A DNA stretch of 31,017 bases from an uncultured Prevotella sp. (GTDB lineage Bacteria > Bacteroidota > Bacteroidia > Bacteroidales > Bacteroidaceae): the NCBI GenBank assembly GCA_934217675.1, contig CAKQCV010000029.1, positions 1 through 31,017 of the forward strand. Reading direction: 5' to 3'. The stretch's first letter is position 1, and each line of letters opens with the position of its first letter. The translations under genes were made by a program, and so were the position numbers. Shown piece after piece: positions 1 through 5,662 of this stretch. The notes under the pieces were generated by a model. It was not told where the DNA came from and did not search any database. It was given only the letters and a program-made list of their open reading frames with translations.

Positions 1-23
1 CAGGCATAAGTGGGATTGAAAAT

Positions 24-71
24 AGCAAAACAGACCGATGTGAAGAATGATTCATGTCGGTCTGTTTTGCT
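24..71. terminator. Long hairpin, probable transcription terminator of a gene left of the window
   Basis: Bases 24-38 and 57-71 form a perfect 15-bp inverted repeat. It extends inward through G-U pairs to 44/51, leaving a 6-base loop. A second inverted repeat (GGCATAA at 3-9, TTATGCC at 72-78) brackets it. The structure is too strong to be casual and lies next to no gene inside the window, so it probably ends a transcript from the left. There is no clear T-run on either side, so intrinsic termination is inferred from stem strength alone. Confidence 0.55.
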
Positions 72-296
72 TTATGCCTTAATTTAGCAGACGAAAAATA
101 TAAATATGCTTGAAGTAGGACACAATGCCCCTTTTCCCATTGGGGATTGATAACGCCATACTTCCTTACTCTTTTGATCCACAAATGTACATAAAGTTAT
201 TACGGAAACTTATGGCTTTCCTTAGTCGTTTAATGCTATGAATTGTGCTGTTTTGTTGCTAACTTTTGTGGTATTTTAGAACTAACTTTTGTGGCA

Positions 297-328
297 TTTC
301 ATTTGTAGTTTTTGAGGTACTACATTTG
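297..328 (+). promoter_or_regulatory. Candidate Bacteroidetes-type promoter
   Basis: TTTC at 297-300 is followed after 20 bases by TACATTTG at 321-328. This fits the known Bacteroidetes pattern (TTTG, about 20 bases, TAnnTTTG) with one mismatch in the upstream box. A start near 335 would give a short plus-strand RNA ending at the 444-477 hairpin. Such AT-rich matches do occur by chance. Confidence 0.35.
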
Positions 329-443
329 ATATTTGTTTTCTAAAATACTACCTTTTAATAAGGTAGGCTGCACTCTGAAATACCAAACTTCGTTTCGAGG
401 AGGTTAAATATGTATAGATAACTACCGAAAGGTATAGATAGAC

Positions 444-477
444 AAATCCGCATAGCTTTGGTGAGTTATGCGGATTT
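444..477 (+). terminator. Intrinsic terminator (possibly bidirectional)
   Basis: AAATCCGCAT (444-453) pairs perfectly with ATGCGGATTT (468-477), and two further pairs close a 10-base loop. On the plus strand a T-rich tract follows directly. It lies just beyond the stop of the minus-strand gene at 496-930, so it may serve that gene too, but the T-run favours plus-strand use. Confidence 0.65.
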
Positions 478-495
478 TCTTTTCTAATATTTTTT

Positions 496-930
496 TCAAA
501 ATCCCCAATAATATCTATCCAAAGCGGGAGAAACTGATTGTAACTTTAATGGGTAGTAATCGCCCATAAAGCGTATTTGTTCTTCGCTTAATTTATTAAA
601 AATTTCATTTCCTTCGCAGGTCGTTGCTATATCTTTGAGTTTTCTGTATATTGAATCATTAACCTCATTATGGACACAAGCAGACATTTCCTTACTTATT
701 GACCATGAGCAACAATTTAGTCCTCCATCCCATTTTGAAATAAAATCTCTCATTTGAATTTGATAGATTTTATTCCCGTATTGCGGAAACAATAATTTGA
801 ATTGTTCCAACGCTTCATTATCTGTTATAGAATCACCTATGCCAGGAACAAGTATGACATCACGCAGTTGAAGGGCATTTATAAATGATAATACATACTT
901 AACAGTAGATAACATGCCATCATGCACCAA
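496..930 (-). CDS. Orphan hypothetical protein, weakly amidinotransferase/agmatine-deiminase-like
   Basis: A 144-codon frame that I cannot firmly assign. The stretch at residues 25-78 (ILVPGIGDS, then D-EAL, FP, then GGLNCCSW at 69-76) resembles the end of agmatine-deiminase/peptidyl-arginine-deiminase folds, where a GG-x-x-C motif carries the nucleophilic Cys; here Cys73 or Cys74 would be the candidate. Against this, the usual N-terminal part (more than 200 residues) is absent, and about 70 residues follow the Cys where the family has few. The frame opens at TTG 930, next to an AGG; ATG at 915 is an alternative start. A promoter-like TTTC-N20-TACTTTTG lies at 969-1000, so it may be expressed. 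It stands alone among repeats. It could be a truncated relic or a short divergent gene. Confidence 0.5.
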   Translation of the reverse strand: MVHDGMLSTVKYVLSFINALQLRDVILVPGIGDSITDNEALEQFKLLFPQYGNKIYQIQMRDFISKWDGGLNCCSWSISKEMSACVHNEVNDSIYRKLKDIATTCEGNEIFNKLSEEQIRFMGDYYPLKLQSVSPALDRYYWGF

Positions 931-968
931 CCTATTTCAGAGGAGTTGATAAAAGAAATAAAGTTCAG

Positions 969-1000
969 CAAAAGTATCATAGTTTCATAAATTAGAGAAA
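969..1000 (-). promoter_or_regulatory. Candidate promoter of the 496-930 gene
   Basis: On the minus strand, TTTC (plus 997-1000) is followed after 20 bases by TACTTTTG (plus 969-976). Position and direction fit transcription of the gene starting at 930 or 915. The -7-like box overlaps one of the AAAAGTATCAT repeats, so that repeat could also be a binding site. Confidence 0.4.
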
Positions 1001-1037
1001 AAATTAGCTTTAACTGAATGATTATTAGTAATATAGC

Positions 1038-1079
1038 CGAATGATACTTTTATGTAAAGCAAAGTAAAAGTATCATTTG
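1038..1079. repeat. Hairpin formed by inverted 11-mers
   Basis: ATGATACTTTT (1041-1051) and AAAAGTATCAT (1066-1076) pair perfectly, and flanking bases extend the stem to roughly 14-16 pairs including G-U. The same 11-mer recurs at 970-980 and 1123-1133. No T-run follows, so terminator function is unlikely; an operator array or a small mobile-element relic is possible. Confidence 0.5.
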
Positions 1080-1212
1080 TATATATTGCTTAATTACAAT
1101 GAGTTATGTCTTAAATGATACAATGATACTTTTTCTCTAAAAAAATATTTTTTAGTCATCTATTAACAGGAATAAGTTTTTCATAATTTATTTGGCCGGA
1201 TAGAAACGATAA

Positions 1213-1359
1213 TTTACCTTTGCCATATTAATAAATTCTGGTTCATCCGATATTTGGAGTGATGATTATTTTCCGGAAGAACCTAAATTCTATGGTCTAA
1301 AAGTACAAAAACTTTTAGACATAGCAAAGCCCTGGCTTGGGAAAGTCAGGGCTTTGTAA
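1213..1359 (+). pseudogene. Possible coding relic, C-terminal fragment only
   Basis: The frame from 1213 to the stop at 1357-1359 reads 48 codons with protein-like composition; the middle reads DDYFPEEPKFYGLKVQKLL. An in-frame TAA at 1210-1212 precedes it and no usable start codon with a ribosome site is seen. The last 11 codons coincide with the hairpin at 1324-1357, which suggests either a real gene end with an overlapping terminator or a chance frame. I do not recognise the family. Confidence 0.2.
1324..1357. terminator. Terminator hairpin downstream of the beta-propeller gene
   Basis: CAAAGCCCTG (1325-1334) pairs with CAGGGCTTTG (1347-1356); inner pairs extend the stem to 14 bp with a GGGA loop. 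The better T-run (ATTTTTTA) is on the plus-strand side, but the only complete gene beside it is the minus-strand gene ending at 1400, so it is probably bidirectional. Confidence 0.6.
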
Positions 1360-1399
1360 TTTTTTATTTAAGAGGGTGTTTTGACGCACACTCATATTT

Positions 1400-2692
1400 T
1401 TACTTCAATGATTTTTTCACTTTACCGTCAGCAAATCTATCTATAACAATAGACTTATTGGCACCAGAAAAATGACGAGTTGATTTGCCATCAGTAGTGT
1501 AAGAGGCAACGATTTTACTTGAATCATTGTTTTGCGCAATACTTTCAATTCCTGTTGATCCATTATTGGTATCAATAATATATGTGCCATAGCAAAGACT
1601 TGTATCACTATAATCAACATATCCAAAACCTGCGATATAACGACCATCAGGAGTTATCATGCAAGGAACATTCAAGTCATAGCTATCCATTGTCGCTATA
1701 TCCTTTATTCCAGAGAAGACATCAGCCATGTGCTTTGCCTCTGTTTCACCTGCCTTACATATCATTCCTATTCTACCATAAGATACCTGATTCTCAATAT
1801 ATCCCACAATAGTTCCGTCATTAGATATTGAATTAGCATAATACCAATTTTCAGCATCTGCCTCCGGACAACTAATATACTCCAGGCTGTCTGAATCAAC
1901 ATGATAGCGTGCAATCTTCATTCCGGCATCTTCATTATTCTTCTCATGCAGATTTACAGCAATCCATTTTCCATTAGAACTTATAGCAACGCCCTCAAAA
2001 CTATCATATGGCTGATGACCGTTAAGTTCAAATGAAGAATCGTAATATTTTCTGCTTGCTGGAATCAGGGAATAAGTTGTATTGTCTCTGTTTTTAGCCC
2101 ATATCATTAACGGATTAGTTTCATAATTGTCATGAGCGTAACCTACGAGAACAGAACCATCTGAATTTCCGCCTACTATATCAAATCCATCACACTCGTA
2201 TCCAAGCCACTCATTAGTTGCCATTGGTAGATCTGTTTTCTTGCCATCCACAATTTGGAATGGAGTGCGTTCATACGCATCGCTGGTATAGGTAATACCG
2301 TATATATATCCATTTGTAGCTATATATCTTGCTATAGAATGCTCGTTTAGAAGTTTTTCATATTTTCCCGTAGAGAAATCGAACTTTGTTGCTGTTTCTT
2401 CAAGCGTTCCAACTCCTAATCCTTCATTTGTTACAGAATAAACAGTAGCCCTGTTTGAAGTTTCTTCATCAACACCAATATTTGGCGAAGCAAAATATTT
2501 TATCTCGCCTTTTTCCGCATCATAGATGAATGCTTGTCCACCGCGATCACTACCTGCAACATATTTACCGTTATCAGAAATCACCGTACCTTGAAGATAT
2601 CCATTTTCTGTCCATGGAATATAAGTCAGTTTCTGAGCAGAAGCTGTTAAGCCAACCATTACGATGGCAGCTGACAATAAAATTTTTCTCAT
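1400..2692 (-). CDS. Secreted beta-propeller-like (HAF-type repeat) protein with Prevotella-type C-terminal tail
   Basis: A 430-residue exported protein. Residues 1-19 form a signal peptide ending ASA, then Gln. The body repeats the pattern 'S-x-[ND]-G-x-x-[VI]-[AV]-G' (residues near 38-47, 173-184, 237-244, 290-298 and 347-355), as in HAF-type and other beta-propeller repeats, so a propeller fold is likely. The last ~40 residues (YTTDGKSTRHF... then DRFADGKVKKSLK) match the sorting-like tail of many Prevotella secreted proteins, usually linked to type IX secretion or surface anchoring; that link is from memory of the family and was not tested. No catalytic motif is recognised. It has its own promoter (2764-2796) and terminator (1324-1357), so it is probably monocistronic. 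Function unknown. Confidence 0.8.
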   Translation of the reverse strand: MRKILLSAAIVMVGLTASAQKLTYIPWTENGYLQGTVISDNGKYVAGSDRGGQAFIYDAEKGEIKYFASPNIGVDEETSNRATVYSVTNEGLGVGTLEETATKFDFSTGKYEKLLNEHSIARYIATNGYIYGITYTSDAYERTPFQIVDGKKTDLPMATNEWLGYECDGFDIVGGNSDGSVLVGYAHDNYETNPLMIWAKNRDNTTYSLIPASRKYYDSSFELNGHQPYDSFEGVAISSNGKWIAVNLHEKNNEDAGMKIARYHVDSDSLEYISCPEADAENWYYANSISNDGTIVGYIENQVSYGRIGMICKAGETEAKHMADVFSGIKDIATMDSYDLNVPCMITPDGRYIAGFGYVDYSDTSLCYGTYIIDTNNGSTGIESIAQNNDSSKIVASYTTDGKSTRHFSGANKSIVIDRFADGKVKKSLK

Positions 2693-2763
2693 AAATACAC
2701 TTATTAATTTATAATATAATACCTAAATACCTATTAAGATTATTCTCTTACTTTTTGCGTTTG

Positions 2764-2796
2764 CAAAGTTATACATATTATTATATATAGCAGCAA
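2764..2796 (-). promoter_or_regulatory. Promoter of the 1400-2692 gene
   Basis: The minus strand shows TAACTTTG (plus 2764-2771), an excellent Bacteroidetes -7 box, with TTG (plus 2794-2796) 22 bases upstream. The start would fall near 2755, giving a leader of about 60 bases. Confidence 0.55.
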
Positions 2797-2897
2797 CATA
2801 AAGTATAAAAATAACACATAAACACATTATAAAAGTTAAATATATTACATTCTTGATGTAAATAGTAACATTTCGTTCTACGTCATGCATAAATAAC

Positions 2898-2940
2898 AAG
2901 GCTCGTCACACTTCCACTAAAGGAATATGCAACGAGTCTT
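2898..2940. terminator. Terminator of the fimbrillin-like lipoprotein gene
   Basis: AAGGCTCGT (2898-2906) pairs with ACGAGTCTT (2932-2940) through one G-U pair, and TTCC/GGAA (2912-2915/2922-2925) adds an inner stem. A T-run follows on the plus side. It lies 46 bases past the stop of the minus-strand gene at 2986 and so probably ends that transcript. Confidence 0.5.
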
Positions 2941-2985
2941 TTTTATATTTTAATCATGGTATGTTACCTACATAAAAGCCATGAA

Positions 2986-4350
2986 CTATTTTGTAAATGT
3001 TACAGTCGCAAATGGAGCCAAATAAAGACTTGCTTTATTAGACTTTAGATTTGTAACATTTCCACTACCTAAAGAAAAAGGCCTGATATTTCCGTCCGTA
3101 TTTAATATATAATATGAACTAGTTGTAGGGAAATTATGAAAATTCAAAGATACCAACTTTCTATTGAATGCTGATAAATCAGCTTTAAGATAAGAAATCT
3201 CCTCAAGAGTAGGAATACGCCATCCACTGATTTCATCAACAGAAACACTTGGCAATGCCGCTTCTATAGCACTTTTAACACTTTCTTGGTCCGTTTCAAT
3301 AAATTCGAGACCCGACACCTGTTTGGGCGAGATTAAAGTTATCGTTGTTGTGCTTGATGTTGACTCGGATTTCAAAACAAAGCATCCTTTATACAGTTCT
3401 CCTGCTTGTGGAAGCTTATCTGTATCTTCAGAATCTCCAGGTTTTCCCGGCTCTTCTTTATCTTCCGTTGCAAATTCTTTCTCATTGGCATCAAACGCCC
3501 ATTCATCTTCACCACTCCATTCTACACCATTTATAATACATTTCAGGGTTGGCTCCTTTATTTTTATGTAATTGACCTTAACTGCAACCTTATAATTTGC
3601 CTCCAACGGCTTTTCGCTTTTATACGTAAAACTTTTTGTGCTTCCGTCAGATTGAGTAAAAGTAAATTTCAAAAGCGGATTTCCAATACTTGGCAGCATA
3701 TAGAGATCTTGACTACTGCTCCAAGTCATAGAATTAGAAGTTTTAGAAAGATCTATAGTCACAGAACCATTATTACCGTTGTATTCTCCATTCAACTTCA
3801 GATTCTCATATACTGGGGATATTGAAACGGATATGTTAGAAACATCTGTTGGCACATCATTAACAGTAACACTTGACAACATCAAGACTTTGCGTCCCAT
3901 TTCCAAGTTCAAGCTTTCATCTTGATCATTTATAAGATTTATACTGTTATTTGCAGCCAACAAATCTTTATGCAACTTGCCTTCTTTCAATGAAACCACA
4001 GACCCAACATTTGCATTTTCCATTGTTGGAAGATTATAAGTTTCAGCATCGGCACCAGCCAAAGAATAGACTTTATACAAGCCCTCTGTTAGCTTAAATT
4101 CTATATTTTCTTCCGACGTTCCAACTTGTTTATATGCTACACACTTATCTTTACTATTAAAAAGATAAATGTTTATAGGAGAAGAAAGCGTCTCATTTGA
4201 ACCAGGAGTGGCTCGTGTACTCACTCTAAGCATAGTATTGCCTACAGCACTACCATCTATTTCTTCAAAACTTGCCACATCTTTTGAACACGAAGCACAA
4301 ATGATAGCAGCGAAAAATAAAGTCTTAAATCCTAAGAAATTTATTTTCAT
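2986..4350 (-). CDS. Fimbrillin-like lipoprotein with C-terminal 'GWRIPT' domain
   Basis: A 454-residue lipoprotein: the signal peptide ends at a lipobox-like CASC with Cys21. The N-terminal half (about 55-270) has short beta-rich blocks such as INIYLFNSKD and YKVYSLAG, which resemble FimB/Mfa2-type and other fimbrillin-superfamily proteins of Bacteroidales. A low-complexity acidic linker (about 287-312, rich in E, D, P, K, G) separates it from a C-terminal domain carrying SGWRIPTLEE (about 378-387), a motif of fibrobacter-succinogenes-major-paralogous-like and related surface domains. It is probably a cell-surface adhesin or fimbrial component; no stalk or anchor gene lies beside it. Single gene with promoter at 4444-4475 and terminator at 2898-2940. 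The family call is inference from general pattern. Confidence 0.65.
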   Translation of the reverse strand: MKINFLGFKTLFFAAIICASCSKDVASFEEIDGSAVGNTMLRVSTRATPGSNETLSSPINIYLFNSKDKCVAYKQVGTSEENIEFKLTEGLYKVYSLAGADAETYNLPTMENANVGSVVSLKEGKLHKDLLAANNSINLINDQDESLNLEMGRKVLMLSSVTVNDVPTDVSNISVSISPVYENLKLNGEYNGNNGSVTIDLSKTSNSMTWSSSQDLYMLPSIGNPLLKFTFTQSDGSTKSFTYKSEKPLEANYKVAVKVNYIKIKEPTLKCIINGVEWSGEDEWAFDANEKEFATEDKEEPGKPGDSEDTDKLPQAGELYKGCFVLKSESTSSTTTITLISPKQVSGLEFIETDQESVKSAIEAALPSVSVDEISGWRIPTLEEISYLKADLSAFNRKLVSLNFHNFPTTSSYYILNTDGNIRPFSLGSGNVTNLKSNKASLYLAPFATVTFTK

Positions 4351-4443
4351 AGTATTTATTTATAAAGGTTTAATATCGGAACTTGTTTTCAGTCCAATAT
4401 ATAAAAAAAAGATATGTTCCGACACTCTTCATCGAAACTTTTA

Positions 4444-4475
4444 CAAAGGTAAGTTTTTTTTATTTAATATACAAA
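4444..4475 (-). promoter_or_regulatory. Promoter of the fimbrillin-like gene
   Basis: The minus strand shows TTTG (plus 4472-4475), exactly 20 bases, then TACCTTTG (plus 4444-4451): a full match to the Bacteroidetes consensus. A leader of roughly 85 bases precedes the start codon at 4350. Confidence 0.7.
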
Positions 4476-4666
4476 TATTCTTACATTCTTCTTAAAAAAA
4501 GATTATATATGGACAATAAGGACGTAAAACAATACTGTAAACCACTCTTCACTACTAAAAATAACCAACATTGCAGAATTACCTCTCCCCAAACAACAAT
4601 ATTATTTGATCCACAATATTATATAAGTCCCGATTCTCAGTTTAATAATAATTCGTAAAAACAAAA
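4476..4666. other. Intergenic stretch, nothing firm
   Basis: AT-rich DNA between the promoter of the fimbrillin-like gene and the tRNA terminator. A plus-strand frame of 49 codons starts at ATG 4509 and stops at 4656-4658, but it has no ribosome site, no promoter pattern and a composition rich in N, Q, T and P, so I do not call it a gene. Confidence 0.4.
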
Positions 4667-4690
4667 AACTCATCAAAAAATTGATGAGTT
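4667..4690 (-). terminator. Intrinsic terminator of the tRNA gene
   Basis: AACTCATCAA (4667-4676) and TTGATGAGTT (4681-4690) are perfect inverted repeats with a 4-base loop. On the minus strand the hairpin is followed by a T-run. It lies only four bases past the end of the tRNA. Confidence 0.85.
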
Positions 4691-4694
4691 AACG

Positions 4695-4769
4695 TGGGCG
4701 TTGACGGATTCGAACCGCCGACCCTCTGCTTGTAAGGCAGATGCTCTAAACCAGCTGAGCTAAACGCCC
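4695..4769 (-). tRNA. tRNA-Val (anticodon UAC)
   Basis: Read on the minus strand, the acceptor stem is GGGCGTT (plus 4763-4769) pairing with AACGCCC (plus 4696-4702), with discriminator A at 4695. The anticodon stem-loop TCTGC-CTTACAA-GCAGA gives anticodon TAC, so valine codons GUA/GUG. The D-arm GCTCAGCTGGTTTAGAGC and T-arm GGTTCGAATCC are canonical. The 3' CCA is not encoded (CGT follows the discriminator), so it must be added by the enzyme encoded at 27503-28927. Length is 75 bases. Confidence 0.95.
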
Positions 4770-4789
4770 TTGCTCTTAGTTAGCGAGTG

Positions 4790-4821
4790 CAAAGGTAGTA
4801 GTTTTTTATGTATCCACCAAA
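4790..4821 (-). promoter_or_regulatory. Promoter of tRNA-Val
   Basis: The minus strand shows TTTG (plus 4818-4821), exactly 20 bases, TACCTTTG (plus 4790-4797): full consensus. It lies 20 bases upstream of the mature tRNA 5' end, which implies a short 5' leader removed by RNase P. Confidence 0.75.
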
Positions 4822-4925
4822 TTTTATTGAAACTTTTTTTATTAAAGTATGTATTTTATATATTTTTGGAAACATACAGTTAACTAATTATAGAATAATC
4901 TTATACTATTTAGACTATAAATAAA

Positions 4926-4963
4926 AATATGCACAAGTCCAAATAATGGAACTTGTGCATATT
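4926..4963 (-). terminator. Terminator of the glyS-FKBP operon
   Basis: AATATGCACAAGT (4926-4938) pairs perfectly with ACTTGTGCATATT (4951-4963). On the minus strand the stem is followed by a T-rich tract. It starts 22 bases after the stop of the FKBP gene at 4985. Confidence 0.8.
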
Positions 4964-4984
4964 ATATAAGATAATGCATGCCTT

Positions 4985-5647
4985 TTAATTCATAAGCCAA
5001 ATATTCTGCTTATGCTTTTTAGCGTCAACAGAAGGAATTTCTCCACCAGGATGATAATACCCAAGAAGTTTTATATCCCAAATGAGAGTACTATAACCTG
5101 GAATACTGTTATAATCGGCAGTACCATAAGCCAAAGTATAAGGAATATACACTCGCCATCTGTCACCGATATGCATACGTTGCAAAGCTGTTGTGTATCC
5201 ATCTACCAAACCTCCGACATACCATTTTTTTGCAGTTGCCGTTTGGAAATTATAATCATCAAAACCTCCATCATAACTTTTTTCTATAACATATCCATCA
5301 GGATAACTTGCAGAAGGCAACAATTTACCAAGATTATGTACAAGTACAGAATCTGTATACAAAGGACAACCACTACCTGTACCTACTTCCTCCTTATGTA
5401 CGACAATATAATCATACGCCAAGAGATGAGCTACGGAATCATTAAGCGACCATGCCCTTATAGTATCCCATTTTCCATCTTTATTCTCTATCGCCACATT
5501 ATATATGCTATCGAAATAAGCAACATTACGCTTTTTCCAATCATAATATTCCACAACATCATCATTGGTTTCGCTACACGCTGTTATCATTCCAATCAAC
5601 ATGCCACAAAAGGCGACAAACGCTAAAAAGAACTTTCTGTTCATCAA
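4985..5647 (-). CDS. FKBP-type peptidyl-prolyl cis-trans isomerase lipoprotein
   Basis: A 220-residue predicted lipoprotein: the hydrophobic signal is followed by lipobox ITAC with Cys24. The C-terminal part (about 95-197) carries the FKBP core: GLVDGYTTALQRMHIGDRW (about 146-164), then YIPYTLAYG and IPGYSTLIWDIKLLGY (183-198), which correspond to the conserved VI-GW...MxxGxK, IPxxLAYG and IP-x-ST-L-F-D-V-x-L blocks. It would catalyse prolyl isomerisation of envelope proteins at the periplasmic or outer-membrane face. The start sits 15 bases after the glyS stop, so it is probably co-transcribed with glyS. The pairing of a tRNA synthetase with an envelope foldase gives no functional hint beyond shared expression. 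Confidence 0.88.
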   Translation of the reverse strand: MMNRKFFLAFVAFCGMLIGMITACSETNDDVVEYYDWKKRNVAYFDSIYNVAIENKDGKWDTIRAWSLNDSVAHLLAYDYIVVHKEEVGTGSGCPLYTDSVLVHNLGKLLPSASYPDGYVIEKSYDGGFDDYNFQTATAKKWYVGGLVDGYTTALQRMHIGDRWRVYIPYTLAYGTADYNSIPGYSTLIWDIKLLGYYHPGGEIPSVDAKKHKQNIWLMN

Positions 5648-5662
5648 AAATATTTTAAATTA

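Larger units (their letters stand above)
80..495. other. Gene-free region with repeats, a candidate small RNA and a terminator
   Basis: No believable protein gene is seen. It contains a 13-base direct repeat (CTAACTTTTGTGG at 259-271 and 282-294), a promoter-like pair on the plus strand (TTTC 297-300, 20 bases, TACATTTG 321-328), a small hairpin (CTACCTT 348-354 with AAGGTAG 360-366), a strong Shine-Dalgarno-like GAGGAGG seven bases before a three-codon frame at 410-421, and a terminator hairpin at 444-477. Together these could define a transcript of about 145 bases. This is inference from motifs only. Confidence 0.4.
931..1399. other. Gene-free AT-rich region with inverted 11-mers and a possible coding relic
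   Basis: This stretch holds four copies of one 11-mer in alternating orientation: AAAAGTATCAT at 970-980 and 1066-1076, and its reverse complement at 1041-1051 and 1123-1133. The inner two form a hairpin. It also holds a plus-strand open stretch of 48 codons without a start (1213-1356, stop 1357-1359) and a terminator hairpin at 1324-1357. No complete gene is visible. Confidence 0.5.

Noticed and set aside
259..1133. CRISPR-like or transposon-end repeats in the first kilobase
   Set aside because: The repeats are 11-13 bases with irregular spacing and mixed orientation, with no spacers, cas genes, transposase or target-site duplication.
4509..4658. 49-codon plus-strand frame between the fimbrillin-like gene and tRNA-Val
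   Set aside because: No ribosome site, no promoter pattern in its direction, low-complexity composition rich in N, Q, T and P; more likely chance in AT-rich DNA.
5012..5626. Long plus-strand open frame opposite the FKBP gene
   Set aside because: Antisense shadow of a well-supported gene; its composition (many I, T, S, Y, H) is that of reversed coding sequence.
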